In this document: positions 42,940 through 55,376 of the stretch, piece by piece | How the letters are laid out: each line of letters begins with the position of its first letter | Numbering within the stretch: position 1 is the stretch's first letter | NCBI RefSeq assembly: GCF_901709675.1 | Contig: NC_051105.1 | Location: 3,523,104-3,587,103, forward strand | Length of the DNA stretch: 64,000 bases | From: Syngnathus acus | Lineage: Eukaryota; Chordata; Actinopteri; Syngnathiformes; Syngnathidae | Reading direction: 5' to 3' | Notes under the pieces: model-generated | What the model was told of the DNA's origin: nothing | What the model saw: the letters and a program-made list of their open reading frames with translations, nothing else | Databases searched by the model: none | Made by a program: the position numbers and the translations under genes

Positions 42940-43013
42940 CTGGTTCGGCCCCCCGGTCGAAATTTAGAACCAGATTCGGCCCGCCAGTCAAAAAGTTTGC
43001 CCACCCCTGGGTT
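42940..43013. mobile_element. hAT-type terminal fragment
   Basis: The phrase ggcccgccagtcaaaaagtttgcccacccctgg is the usual end of fish hAT elements, preceded by an imperfect local repeat of ttcggcccnccngtc. Confidence 0.6.
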
Positions 43014-43059
43014 AGACACGTTTCCTCAATTTAGAAGTTTTATTTTGACCTTTAAATGC

Positions 43060-43139
43060 TTTTTTTAATTTGGAAAAAAAATCCGCGATGTAGTGAAGCC
43101 GCAATAAACGAAACGCGAAGTAGCGAGGGATCACTGTAA
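43060..43139. mobile_element. DNA-transposon terminal fragment
   Basis: The sequence gaaacgcgaagtagcgagggatcactgtaa, read inverted as TTACAGTGATCCCTCGCTAC, is a common teleost DNA-transposon end. The opposite end was not found. Confidence 0.55.
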
Positions 43140-43777
43140 TTCAAAATGATTGAATCACTGCAAAGTGTAAAAACAATGAAACAGTCATTAAGTCAATAAA
43201 AGATGAAAACGCGTTCAAAGTTGCGTTGCAGATGCAAGCGTAAAAAGAAGTCAACCTTTGTAAATGCTAAATCGACAAAACCTTAAGAACCATAAGTTTG
43301 ACGAGCAACAATGCAAATGGTGACCGCATTAAATATTTTCAAAAAAAGAAAATTAAAAGCATACTACACACTGTGACTGAATCCTATAAAGTAGGCTGTG
43401 GTCATGTGACATCATTCATGACAGCAATGTTATGTTGGTCCTCTTTGTGCCAAGGCTAAATTAGCCAAGTAGGAACATCCCTTCTGCTTCCTACTTTCAT
43501 ACTGAACTAAAATAAGGGTCACACATGCTCATCTCCAAACGAAAACATACTGTGCTAAGCTAAATTAGCCAAATACTTGTACGAACATCCAAACCTCTGA
43601 ATACTTTGTGCTGTTAGCTGAATGCAAGTATGTCCAGTTTTCTGTATACTTTATGCTAAGCTAACCCATTGCTAATGCTTTTATTGAATCTGCTGCATCT
43701 TTTGTGCTGCCTGATCCTTGCAAGAGATGAACAGTCAGAATGCAACACAAACTGAATTAGGTCATACAATACAAAAC

Positions 43778-44451
43778 TTTATTTTTACATTTGAAATATC
43801 AGTAGAAAACAGTGCAAAGAATACATCTTTTTAGGCACATATTTTGTCAGAGTTTTGAAACATAGTGATCTCATGGAATTCGTCATTGTTCTCAAAGCAG
43901 AACGATCAATTAATTCCAGTACATTGACCAAAGTTTGAAATGTGGAAATCACAGGCAGTTTTTAAAGCACATGCCTCCTTCCTTAGTTTTAAGACATCAC
44001 AGCAGGGAAGTTGCATGCTCATATACGCACAATCATCTGAAACATTCACATGCGCACATGCATTGAGGTAATAAATTACACATTAAATACAAGTTTTAAA
44101 TATGTTTCACCTGCAAATCAAAAGTAAAAACTCAATGCCCAGGAGTGCAAAAAGAATTGTTAAGGCATTGAGTCATACTAACACATCCTATAAATCCAGT
44201 AGGCCCCCACCCGATGCACTTGTAAGGCCGTCATCTTTTCCATCGTCCCTTCTCGTGGGTTACTTCACTTCAGCCAGCTTCCAAGTTCAAATTTAACAAT
44301 ACGGATGGTCCTTCAGGTGTTGCAACTTTAAAACCCTCAGAGGAAAGCCCCACAAAACATTTAACCCACAAATGCTCATGATATAATGGAACAAACATTT
44401 GTTCCATCGTAACTTTAGTGGCCCTCAAAGGTCTTGAAATGGCCCCTGCTT
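43778..44451 (-). other. mid1ip1 3' untranslated region with AATAAA signal
   Basis: Following the stop codon, the first convincing minus-strand AATAAA is at 43783-43778, in an A/T-rich setting. It implies a 3' UTR of roughly 680-700 nt. No other gene is seen in this interval. Confidence 0.5.
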
Positions 44452-44943
44452 TTAGAGTCCAATCGACTGCTTGTAGCGCTTAGTGAGGGAGTTGGCCTGC
44501 GTGGTGAGCTTGCCCAGGACGCCTTGGAGCCCAGCAAGGTGGAACTGGAACTGCTTCTGCAGATCCTCATCCTCCTCCTCCTCCTCATATTCGTCATCTT
44601 CTGACGAAGCCGAGGACAGTGACGAGCCGAAGGATGACGACGAGCCCGTGGAGGCGATGGAGTTGATGCGGGACAGCCGCGGCGGCGTCTCCTTGACAAC
44701 CGGGGAGACCCTCAAGCCCCACTCGATGTCCTGCCGGATGGACTTGAGCAGCTGGTAGTAGCTGTACATGTCCACGTCCGACTTGTGGCCGTATAGCTCA
44801 GCGTCGTCACACAGCGGCACGTCCCGCAGCAGGCTGGGCACCATGACCGTCCGGTCCATGTTGTTGACTGCTCCGAGGAAGCGGTTCATGGCGTTGAAAA
44901 GAGAGTTTTTCTGGGCGGGTGTCTCGGGGAGCTGGGTCATCAT
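44452..44943 (-). CDS. mid1ip1: MID1-interacting protein 1 (Spot14 family), 163 aa, complete
   Basis: This single uninterrupted coding exon starts ATGATGACC with AAA before the first ATG. Residues 11-44 (QKNSLFNAMNRFLGAVNNMD, then RTVMVPSLLRDVPL) match the Spot14/MIG12 family hallmark almost exactly. Residues 59-76 (MYSYYQLLKSIRQDIEWG) and the C-terminal helix ending LTKRYKQSIGL also match. Between them lies a serine-rich stretch (97-114) and an acidic run (115-128, mostly E and D); the mammalian protein has a different middle and is slightly longer (about 183 residues). Family members bind MID1 and microtubules, and promote acetyl-CoA carboxylase polymerisation and lipogenesis. A zebrafish paralogue acts in egg cortical cytoskeleton. 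Teleosts have more than one copy and I cannot tell which this is. It stands between tspan7 and the receptor gene on the same strand. Confidence 0.95.
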   Translation of the reverse strand: MMTQLPETPAQKNSLFNAMNRFLGAVNNMDRTVMVPSLLRDVPLCDDAELYGHKSDVDMYSYYQLLKSIRQDIEWGLRVSPVVKETPPRLSRINSIASTGSSSSFGSSLSSASSEDDEYEEEEEDEDLQKQFQFHLAGLQGVLGKLTTQANSLTKRYKQSIGL

Positions 44944-45088
44944 TTTCGCTGAGTTTTCGCTTCTGTCAAGAGTTGGTGTGGCGGTTAATTTCCGGGTTTT
45001 GAATCCGATGATGACAGGCTGTTGGCCGGGGAAGGTTGCTTGGTTTCCCGCCTGGTTGTTGTTTGGCGTCTAACTTTCTGTCCCTGCC

Positions 45089-45119
45089 TTAAATAGGAAC
45101 GTTCCAGCTGCTTTAAATA
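45089..45119 (-). promoter_or_regulatory. Two TATA-like TATTTAA motifs upstream of mid1ip1
   Basis: TATTTAAA (45119-45112) and TATTTAA (45095-45089) lie 146-176 bases before the mid1ip1 start codon, separated by an AGCAGCTGGAACGTTCC stretch. Either could place a start site near 45085-45060, giving a leader of about 115-140 nt without an intron. This is a motif reading only. Confidence 0.35.
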
Positions 45120-45408
45120 GAGACGCGTAAGCTCGACCTGTTTGTCCAGTTCTACAACTTGAACCGCAACAGGGCTTGGGTTCACATGTAACGAAGCAGG
45201 GAGGGGCTCCGAAGTGACAGCAAGCCGGAGAAAAGGACGTGATCTCCAAAAAAGGAAACACTACACCCGCTCACGTCGCTTGATTGTGTTCCAAAGTTTT
45301 CTTACCTTGAAATCTTCCAACTATATTTGTCATTTCTTGCATCAATTCAGCCCACATTCTCCAAACATGACACAGCGTGCGTGAGAAATGTGACGAGCGA
45401 TACATGAA

Positions 45409-45440
45409 TATTTATGAGCCACCAATTCTCTGCGGCCAAT
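45409..45440 (-). promoter_or_regulatory. CCAAT pair and CATAAATA: possible distal mid1ip1 promoter
   Basis: The minus strand carries ATTGG twice (45440-45436 and 45426-45422), followed by CATAAATA at 45416-45409. Transcription from here would give a leader of over 400 nt containing a good donor (TTCAAG|GTAAGA near 45306) and an upstream open frame starting at 45185. It could be an alternative promoter to the TATTTAA motifs nearer the gene. Confidence 0.35.
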
Positions 45441-45711
45441 CAGATGCCACGACCCTCACTCGTATATCCAAAGCACGTTTTACGCAGGCGCGTAGAAGCG
45501 TCTTTTAGTATCGCTCAAACAATAACTATGAACAATAAAAGTTCCTAAAAGAAGATGCTGATTCATGTGCTGTAATCATTTCCCAAAGAGCTTATGGTGT
45601 AATTTGCAGTCATTAAAACGCTTCCTATCCACCTTATTCCCACGCACTTTTTTTTCCTTTAGAAATAAAACTAAAAATGTGAGAGGAACTTTTTTTTTCT
45701 TTAGAAATAAA

Positions 45712-45828
45712 ACTACTGGGTTAAAAACTACTGGGTTAACAATTTGACCGACCCAGGAACTAACCCAACTTCCTGGGTTTGTCCAATTTTTAACCCAAAT
45801 GAAGTTGTTTTTAACCCCAGCATTTTTT
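45712..45828. mobile_element. MITE-like repeat rich in TGGGTTNAA motifs
   Basis: It has ctactgggttaacaatttgaccgac, ccaggaactaacccaacttcctgggtt and tttaacccaaatgaag. It is related to the element near 14.7 kb. Just to its left a ttagaaataaaact phrase is duplicated. Confidence 0.5.
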
Positions 45829-48530
45829 AAGATAGTACGGTAACCATTGGTGCGACTTCAGTTGCAGAGTTTAAGAATGTGAGAATGTCAGTTGTTGCAT
45901 CTTTTAATCTAATCTAACGGCATAGGAGGACAACTACAGTCTATTATAACTATACGAACTCTGTTACTTCAGACATGATGAATCTGAAAAGTTCCGAGGG
46001 ATATCAATACTTGGCAAATATTAGAACTATCGGCTTCAATATTTCGAATTTTATGAGTGAATGAATATTGAAACGTAACAAAGTGAGTATTCCTAAAGGA
46101 GTTTGGCATCTGGAAAGCAAACTTGACACTTTGACATCAACATTGTGATGCATTAATTGCGCCGTAATGGATAAATTGGTCGAATTTTTGATGCCGGTGT
46201 AATTTCACCCTGAGAGATAACGACGCGACACAGTCTGCTGTATCAGTAAATTGTCCCAGTTTGGATCCCTGTAATTATTGCCAGTCTTGGAGGAAGTCTG
46301 TGCTCTAATCTCAGCCATTTGACTTCATTTAATCTATACATCTGTAGAAATTAGGGCGGTTTTAAGCAACACGAAACAACCACTCCGTTTTACGAGATGA
46401 ATAGTGGCTCTTTCAATTGCACAATAAAAGCTGAAAGTTGTGATATCACTTGGGGGTTGACTGGGCCCAGTAAGGGTGGGCAACCTATGGTTTGTCCGCC
46501 CACTCACAATCCTCAAGAGCACTTGAGACGGGCCCAAATGGGGAAAAAGATTCTCCTGCTTCACACGTTCACGTGTACGACTTCACTTCCACAACACTGC
46601 CAATAAATATTGGCAAAACTGTCAGCTATTTGGCATGAACATCATATCCTATTTTGAGTGATAAATGAGCCACATACCTTGGCTGCATTGATAATAGTAT
46701 TTGTGCACCAGTGTACTATGAGTAATTATACGTTTACATAGCGACAACCTTGATAATTCTTTCTAAGGGATTTATTTTCTTTGCATAATGACAATAGCGT
46801 CAAAAATGTCCCTGCTCACATGAACCTGTAAAAACTGTCTTTGTTGCCATACTGTCCACATTCATGCCAGGCCAATAGTTGGCAATGTCTTTGCTCTCAT
46901 CCAAAACCATCTGCTGAATAGCTCTTGGCAACTTTTTACATCATATAAAACCATATTTGACATAGATTACAAATATGTTAGCGGTGCAGTAAATGCACAC
47001 TTTTGGCTTGAGAAACGTAGCCCAAGTGTTCATATTGAGGACTCACACAGTTTTAATATTTCTAAAACAAATAATAAAATTAATGTAGCATTCACACAGT
47101 TTTAATATTTTAAAAACAACTCAAACAAATAATTATTTGAACCAAATTCCAGCAATATATGGCAAATTTCCATCGTAAACTGTTTTGAATGGCGATCAAC
47201 AGCAATCTTTTAAATAATATTAATTGTCCACCATGATATTTTGTTTTTTGATCAACAATTAAAAAAAATACAGACTGGATGCATGCCCGTATTGCTTTCC
47301 CAGCCTTAATTTGCTGGATAAGCATTTTCGGACTTTAAAATGATGTTGTCGTATCAACAACAGCCAAAACAGCAGATTTTTCTTGTTGTTGGTGTTGTCA
47401 ATAGCAATTACAGCAGTCTGGGCTTTTGCATCTGTGAAAGTGAAACAAAGTATCAGCATTGTATAATAAATCTGAGTTGGAATAATTATTTTTAAAAGGA
47501 CAGTTTTCTTTGATATATATATATATTAATAAATATATTCATCATAAGGTGGTACAGTCCACTTTGCTAGAGGCATTATTTTTAAGGTTATTATGTTGAG
47601 GCAGCCTCTTACACCAAAAAAACAAAGTTCTGACATTGTATGTAAAATCTTGTGAACGATATTCTTTTTACAATAATACCGCTGATTTCAACATCTTTGC
47701 AGGTCGCTTCCCAATTGGCTGTTGATTGTTTTCACGTCTGTGGCTTGACCGCACGGATTTTCGAAATCAGAAATCTTGAACAGGTGTAACATTAACAATC
47801 ATTGGGCCCCAACTGTTTTCAGATCTGATCCGGCAGTAAAAAAATAACCTTGAAGACAGTCCACACTAGGATAATCAGTTCGGGTAATCTTTCCGCGTTA
47901 TTTCGTAATCAGGCCTTTACTGACTTGGATCACAAATGGGTGATCTGGTTTAAATGATGCTCAATTATCACTACGTGTGCATTGCAGAGCTGTACATTTG
48001 GCACCTGGACCTTCAGTGGGGACTTATCTGACTTAATCCACCTCTTTATAGCAACACCATGGCATCGGCATTACAGAAACCGTCAATACGTTACAAAAAC
48101 GCAATATAACAGCATGCAACTCTACAGCAAACAGTATCTGAAGCGGTTCACAATCAATATTTATTGAATAACATGACAAAATACATCATACTCACCCAGT
48201 GATGCTGATTATCACGTCTTAATGAGCGCAGATCGCTACAGGTGTTTTGGAAGTCAAAATAAGATGTAACGGCTGTTGCTCTTGCCAACCAATCAGAGGA
48301 CAGGAAAAAAATTGGATGTCAATAAGGGCCTGCTTAATGGCTCTATGAGGACAAATTGAAATCTAACTGGTAAAGTAACAGTCTCATTGCGAATATAGAT
48401 AAAGTTACATTGGCTAGCGCTAGTGATTCCAAAGGCCTTGGGCAGATTAGGACAAATATTAAGCTTTTAGCTTGTACAAGTTAGTCAGTGCTCCTGATGG
48501 CTTTGCTGGTGCTGGTTCTTACTTCACCAA

Positions 48531-48696
48531 GTCAAGTCAAGTCAAGTCAAGTCAAGTCAAGTCAAGTCAAGTTTATTTATATAGCCCTAAATCACAAGCA
48601 GTCTCAAAGGGCTTCACATATGCAAAACAAATTGACAATTATTCTCAAAGCATCCCCTGATCTTAAGCTCCCAAGAGGGCAAGGAAAAACTAAAAA
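48531..48696. mobile_element. Dispersed repeat with long (GTCAA)n head
   Basis: About nine GTCAA units (48531-48572) lead into tttatttatatagccctaaatcacaagcag and ctgatcttaagctccc, matching the 26.7-kb copy over about 95 bp. Confidence 0.8.
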
Positions 48697-50949
48697 CTAC
48701 CACTCTGTCACTAAAGTAGCTTCTGGTAAACAACCGAACACTTTCCTAAAAAGAGTCCATAATTAGCAAAAGCACAAAGTAGCTACATGTTAGAAATACG
48801 ATCTGTTGTCCACTGGATAAAAACATGTTTTTCACTGTGTGTGTGCAGTTAGGTGCCTTGGGGAGGGGGTCATCTGCTTTTGAATGAAGTTTAAAATAGC
48901 ACTGCATGTTGGCTGTTGCGTAAACGCAGAACGGGGAGGGCAGTACCAGCATAGCACCGACAGCGCGGTCGATACGACAATCTCACAGCTGAAAGATGGG
49001 CACAGCATGTTCTAGATACTTGCAAGTGAATCAGCGCTCCAAAATTGTTGCTGAGCAAGAAAAGGGGGAATGTGACTCGAACTCGCTGAGTGAGTTACTC
49101 CTCTGAGTAACACCTTTCTCAGAAGTCGTTTTTCAGCACGTCTCACATATCTCAAGTACAATCAGACGACCTAATTGCTGTGGGTCAAAGAGGTCACAAT
49201 AATGACCACGGCATGAGTTCTTTTATTAGTTGAGACATTTTAGCTGGTTAATTTCAACTGCTCGTTAGTTAGCCTGCAAGTACTTCTCCTAGTCGTAGTT
49301 AACAATGAGGAATGGAATGTATTAAATAAGTTTTTTCTATTTTGTGTGTATTATTAAAAGTATATGAGAGATAGTCTGGAAGGTTCTTAAAAACATTGCA
49401 GCAATCATGAAAATGGCTGGTGTCCAAATAGTTTTGTTATGAGCCATAACTGAAAGGTAAATCTCCTCAATGAATACACGTGTACAAGTCAACATTCCCA
49501 TCATTAAATTCCCCTTATGTCATTCCAACAAGTTCCATTCCATGATCACAGTTGGAACGCAAAACACCCGTACTCAAATCACCTTTCCCCAGTGAAATGA
49601 ATTGAAATGCTATTAATCTGTTCCAGCACCCCCCCAAAAAAATCCACAAAAAGCTGTATTTTTTTTTTATAAGGAAAATAGAGCTCTATATATTGTGCTT
49701 TGAAAAAACAAAATGAAATGATCAAAAAATGTTGACCCCTAAAATACATGCATTTTTACCAGGATACGCGCGCTTGTTAAAACGTGTGAGGTTTCGGCCA
49801 TGATGAGGCCACCAAAAAGGCTACTCGTTGGAAAAAATCCTAAAAAAATGGATTTGCCAAAGTTGGGACAGAGGGCTGAATTCAAGTATCTGAAGTTACT
49901 GCTTCTTTACAATTCTGCCCATAGTGGCTGCCTGTGAATCTCTTCATCACACACAAGACGTTTAACAAGATGTGACCTTGTGGAGAGGATTTATTAAGAA
50001 TTTGGTGGCAAGTCATCAAACTTTGCTGTCATCTTCTGCCCACATAGCGTCATCTATATGTCTCCTCGACGTAGTTCAAATTTGGTAGCAATCAGACAAA
50101 ATGTCCCAAACTGGAGCGTTTTTCAAGGACCACTGAGAAACAGCCAAAAATAACTCTGTAATGGCCACTTCAAACCAAAATGGCAAACTTCCTGTGTGTC
50201 TCTTTCAGGCATGACTTCTGAGATTTTTTGTGGGTCTCTTCATGCTTACCAAATTTCATGTTGCTAGGGAAACTGGCTTCAGGGGCTGACTTTTCAAAGA
50301 TGACTGGGAAATGGTATGGAGCCAATTTATGGGGGAGAGGGGCAGGGTCACGCATCCAATTGATGGTTAAGAATTCCGTCGCTTGTGGGGGATTGATTGT
50401 TGATTAACACCTCTTGACGCAGTCGAGCTGTTGAGACGGTCTCTAAAGAACAGGTCAAGTCAAGAATTTTCTTTACAATAAGTTCTACGTGCCCCCGCTA
50501 GTCCAAACACGGCATTCTGATTCATATTGCATTCGTTAAATATGAATAAGCAGCCGCTTTTATCATTTTCACTGATTAATTGCCGTACCAAATATTCTTC
50601 AGCAATGCCCTCCAGAATCATGGACGTGAAAACGCAAAGATGATCCATTTACGTATCTCACATTTTAAAATGTGGTCAAGATGTGAAAAAATCGGTATGT
50701 GGGTACCGTGCAGCATTATTTTGACCATTGTAATTTTCAAATGGCTGCTTCATGTCAGACTCAGCTAATGAGCCACATGCTGCTTCACCAAGACATCATT
50801 GTCAGATCACATGTAAAAGCCCACGGTGTTAAATTTCCATTACAGCCGGGAAACGTCATCTGCACGCTCCGCATTCAGTCTCGTGGTCTTGAACTGCACC
50901 TGAGCCAAGATCCCATCAACACACGAGCCGTGCTCTTCTGTCAACGGGG

Positions 50950-51250
50950 CTGTCAATCAAAACCACACCTCGCTGACATCCACCCCCTCAAACTCCCCCC
51001 TCTCCCCTGAGCCTTTGCACTTGTCAAAGGGGGATGCGCGGCGGCGGCGGCGGCGACAGAGAAGGCAGCCGCCAAACCTGCCACGTGCGTTCCGAAAGGG
51101 TTTCTCGCTAGCGTGTCGCATCGTGCCGCGATTACGCCGGGTGTCATCATCATCATCCCGCAGGCTTCAAAGAGGCGGGCGGGAGGAAGCGGCAGAAGTG
51201 GTGCAGACGAGGAGCCGCGTTCACTGAAACATGTTTCGTTAAGGGGGGAG
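50950..51250. promoter_or_regulatory. GC-rich, CpG-containing block
   Basis: A local rise in GC with CGG repeats (gcggcggcggcggcggcg near 51040) in an A/T-rich intergenic setting. There is no credible coding frame. A regulatory role is a guess. Confidence 0.2.
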
Positions 51251-52099
51251 GCTGGAGGCGCGAGCGTCAATTAGAGGCAACGACAACATCATGAACACAA
51301 AGAGACGCCGCTACATCACTTTGGACGCCGCTAAACGACATTTAATGGTCGCGTTAAATAATAAAGAAGTCGGCTGCACAACAACAGCCTCTTAGGGCTG
51401 TCACACACTTAAGACAAATGGAATCAAATGATGCTTTCAGGCTTTTTTGCCACCATTTTTGCATTAAGGGGAAAGTTGAGCAGTGACCCGTCATTTTCAA
51501 CAGATGGCACTGTTGTACAAGAAAGTGATTCCTAACCATTGTCCCACGTGAGATCAACAAGTGTAGTGGCCAATTATACAGTTTCACTTGAATGGTCCAA
51601 AAAAATTCATTTTAGTTTGGCATTCATGTCGGGGTATCAATTACTAAAAACGGCAGCAACAACAACATCATCGATAACGACAACAACACATTTTTGGTTT
51701 CATTGTGGTTCAGTCGGCCCATAACAGGATAGGTAGAACAATATCTGCAATTAGCTGAGACGGGAACTTTGTAGTCATCGTAAAGAGCATCACTTAATAA
51801 TTAGATATAGGCATAGTTTAGCAGCACGATTTTTTTTTTAAAGGGATGGCGCCACACCGGGGCCCCGTCAGAAAACTGTATAGCCCCAGTTAAGCCCTTC
51901 CAACATTTTATTTGGCAGTCTACTCAAAAATATATTTATGAATTATTTTCTCGGTCCCCCTATTTATCAGTCTAGTACCCCCTCCCCCGCCTCACCCCCT
52001 TAAGCCCCGGGAGGGGAAAACTCCTGGAGCCCTGCCAGATTTCTTTTCCATACATGCAAACGACAGCATAAATTGAAATTAAACGTACATTTGTTTCGT

Positions 52100-52500
52100 T
52101 CTACTGCTGCTGCTGATTATGACTGGCCGCTGCGCTGGCTTGTGCGTGCGTGAGAGACATTAAAAGACAGACTAATAGCGCTTCCCCGGTGGATGTCTCC
52201 CTCTGGCCTCTATCAGGCAGGGGGGGGTGGGGGCGGAAGGGAAGCGAAAGGCGGGGGCGGCGGTTGGGGGTGCCGGGGGGCGGAAGCCAGCGGCACTCAC
52301 GCTCCATTAGCGGACCCACTGCCGCGCCGCTCCGCCGGTAATTTGTGTAACGAGGTTGCAGCGAACCCGAGCAGCCCGGGCTTCGCCGAGTAATAGCCTC
52401 TCCTTCCCATCATTTCGCCGCTTTGCCGACCTTATTACGGATGCAGGCCGCGCAGCGTAGCGTCTCCCTCGCTTGCTCGCTTCCTCTCTCGCTCGCACGC
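52100..52500. promoter_or_regulatory. CpG-island-like block
   Basis: Frequent CG dinucleotides (gccgcgccgctccgccgg, ggccgcgcagcgtagcg), with no exon recognised. It could be an undetected promoter or an enhancer of tspan7 or mid1ip1. Confidence 0.25.
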
Positions 52501-53607
52501 TGACGTTACGTTTTTCCCTGAAGCCACAGCGCCTCCAAGCGCACAGCTGCGGTATTACAACAGCGTGGCTGCTTTGACTCCCAAGGACATTTGTCTAACT
52601 TGAGGGTCGGGAGGCCACATTCGGCCTTTTTTGGTAGTCCACTAGATTGTGAAATATCAAAAATCCACAATGCCAAAAACTGTTTTTTGGGGGGTGTCTT
52701 AATTGTATATACAGTGTTGTGGAGACAGCGACCTGCTGCGAATGGCAAAATCTTTGAGGAATTGACACCCCCTTTGTTAAATTGCCCGCAGCCTGACTCA
52801 GTGAAGCGACTCCCCTGACTCCAATTACATTCCTTGGCCCCAAGATGCCACTCAATGGCAGCTTTCAAACTCAAAGCCTCGATGCCAGATCTGGCCCGAA
52901 TGCAAATTATGTGCATCAACTTCATGTTTCTTGCTAATGTGTATACTCAAATTGCAAATTGTCAACACTTTCAAAAACATCGACATATTTAAAGAATTTT
53001 TTGTTACGAATTCCCCTTTTAAAATGAATGTCGTAATCGGATTTAACAAAAGTTTTACCGGCCTCTAACTACAAGACCAATTCATCATCAATTAATTATT
53101 TAATAATAAAACAACGTTAGACATATACATTTATTTGGGTTTGTAATGGAAATCATAACTCTGATGTAGCCAGTAAAAAAATTTTGACACCTCTGCACTA
53201 AAGCAATATTTTTGTAATAGACATGGCCTGAACTTGTCTCGTTAACTTACTTTACACTTATAAGACAAACATGTTAGTCACTGTGAATGTCACCTGTGCA
53301 GTTTTAACGTATCAGCATAATATTTGAAAACTTTTGAAATACAGATTTTGTTGAATAAAGTATGTAATACGTTAAATAGTGTACAATACAAACTGATGCA
53401 AAATAAAATAGAATATTCAGTAACCCATTATTAAAAATGTCGTAATGTGAAACGGTTCCAAGGCCATACAAACAACCATTACATTGCACTTTTTTTTTTT
53501 TAATATGGCACTGCATAAAATATTCTCAGTGCACCCCCCCCCCCCAAATCATTGCATTATTCCAGCAATGACCAAACTTTTAACAAAGAGGTGTTCCATT
53601 TTGTCAG

Positions 53608-55307
53608 TTTATTGATAATAATAAGACCACTGATGGTGACGGTGTCAATATTAGACAGTATGGTGTTTTTGAGTGTGCGCGTGGTGACCCCGTGTGCAAG
53701 CTGGATGGCATTACAGTTTTTTTTAGTATGTACAAGATAAAGCAAAATACACTTGAAATAATGTACAACAGCAAGTAGTAGTTTAAAAAACAACCAACCA
53801 TTAAATACTGAATAGAACACAAGAGCCACTGAATAACAAGGAAAAATACAGTCAAAAGATTACTGAGAACTTAAAAGAATCAAAAAAGAATCCGAAAGTC
53901 AGAGGGGGTACAAAAATACTTGTTGAAGCTGTAATACCAAAGCCTACTAAAAGTCTACATCAGAACATCAGCCACTACTAGTTACTAGTCAGAGCAAACA
54001 AATACTTTACGGCTAAACAGCAGATTAAACAGTCAATTAGCATATTAGAAATAAACATTACATCAGCATTGTTATTATAAATTACATTTACAATACATAT
54101 CTACAGATATGATGATGATGATGGAAGCTGTGGCTTGTTGATGCACCACACATGACACTGTCACTCTGAGGATCAAAGTTCAATTGAAACGCAGTGTTAC
54201 ATTACAAGCAAAAAGGTCTTCAATTTTAGAGGAATAATATTTTTAAAAAAAAGAAAAGAAAAAAAAGAAAAATGTGTTAGTTCACGAGGACTAATTTACA
54301 ATCATGTATAAGAACAGAGCTACGATACTGGAAGAAAATCTGAATTTTACACAACCAAAGTGAGAATTTTATATTGACTATTCGAGAATTAAATTTTTTG
54401 TCTGTAAGATTTTTTAAAAACGACTAAAGATGCTATATTATAAGGATTTTTGTTTATTTTCAAAGAAAGTCAGAAGATGAGAAAAAAAAACACATGCATT
54501 AAGTTGCAGGAGAAAAACAGTAAAAATCATAAAATGGGATTCAATTTTTGTAGATGAAAAATTTCATAATTTTATGAGAAAGAAAAATGCGTATTTTTCT
54601 ATGAATAAATGCTAATATTAATTCATATTTTAAGAGAATTTAGTCTTAAATTAAGTTCTAAAACAGAGTACAAAGGCAAGTATCACATAACACCACGTTG
54701 AAATGAAAAAAAAAACCCCAACAACTTCACTTATTCTAAATGAGACAACAAGCTTCAGAAGTAGTTTTTCCCTTCACCACAGTAATCATTTCGTCTCGGT
54801 GTGGTCCTACATTTCCTGTGAATCGTCCCAACAATATTCAGAAATTGAGCGGAAAAAAGAGCGACTACAGTGCAACAGCACCCCCTACTGTCTGGTGGCA
54901 GATTTGATGTGTTTAATTCTAGTCTCCTTAAAAATATAGTCCAGTACCCGTATTAATGGTGATGTTGAACACAAATACATACATCTATTAAAGTACTGGG
55001 TCGTCAGTGTCAAAAAGTGTGCAAAAAGTGAGCCTTCAGTGCAGTAAGTGCCAGTGTGACAATGTGTTGTGTGGCACACACAGCGGTGAGTGGGAATGAT
55101 GCTTACGTGATCCTACATGATGGAAATGCTGCAGGCAGAGAGACGGACGGAGGCAAAAATGAGCACTTTTAACATGATTTAAGGAAAGAAAGTATTCTTG
55201 TGTGTCTTCATCTTCTCTTCCTCTCACTGAAAAGAACACAATTATTAATGGAGAACAAATATATCACACTTTTTTTTTTGTGTTAAATACCTGCCATGTG
55301 ACATCAA
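53608..55307 (-). other. Probable tspan7 3' untranslated region
   Basis: This is A/T-rich sequence after the tspan7 stop, with no other gene. Candidate minus-strand AATAAA signals are at 54458-54453 and 53613-53608, and ATTAAA near 54916. Which one is used cannot be told from sequence, so the left boundary is only the furthest likely one. Confidence 0.35.
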
Positions 55308-55376
55308 CTACACCATCTCATACTGGTTGGCTGTGATGATCCTGGACAGACAGCAGGCCAGCAGCATGCCGATAAG
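55308..55376 (-). CDS. tspan7: tspan7 exon 7: TM4 end, C-terminus and stop
   Basis: This is 22 codons plus TAG, starting LIGMLLACCLSRIITANQYE and ending MV. The terminal EMV is a PDZ-binding type tail as in mammalian TSPAN7. Confidence 0.96.
   Translation of the reverse strand, partial: LIGMLLACCLSRIITANQYEMV

Larger units (their letters stand above)
38281..43777. other. Region between receptor gene 5' end and mid1ip1, no gene seen
   Basis: Mostly A/T-rich. It contains a candidate TATA/donor pair near 39.86 kb, a small tandem duplication near 41.05 kb and transposon ends near 43 kb. I could not identify further coding exons. Confidence 0.4.
45441..53607. other. Intergenic region between mid1ip1 and tspan7
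   Basis: I found no gene here. Contents are a TTGGGTT repeat (45.7 kb), a worn hAT-like phrase (46.48 kb, gggtgggcaacctatgg), the (GTCAA)n repeat (48.5 kb), and GC-rich, CpG-containing blocks at 50.95-51.25 kb and 52.1-52.5 kb that could be regulatory. Confidence 0.4.

Noticed and set aside
44483-45073. Plus-strand frames opposite mid1ip1
   Set aside because: Antisense shadows of the mid1ip1 coding sequence, with acidic codons read as serine.
51015-51270. Arginine-rich and alanine-rich frames
   Set aside because: They come from CGG repeats in a GC-rich block.
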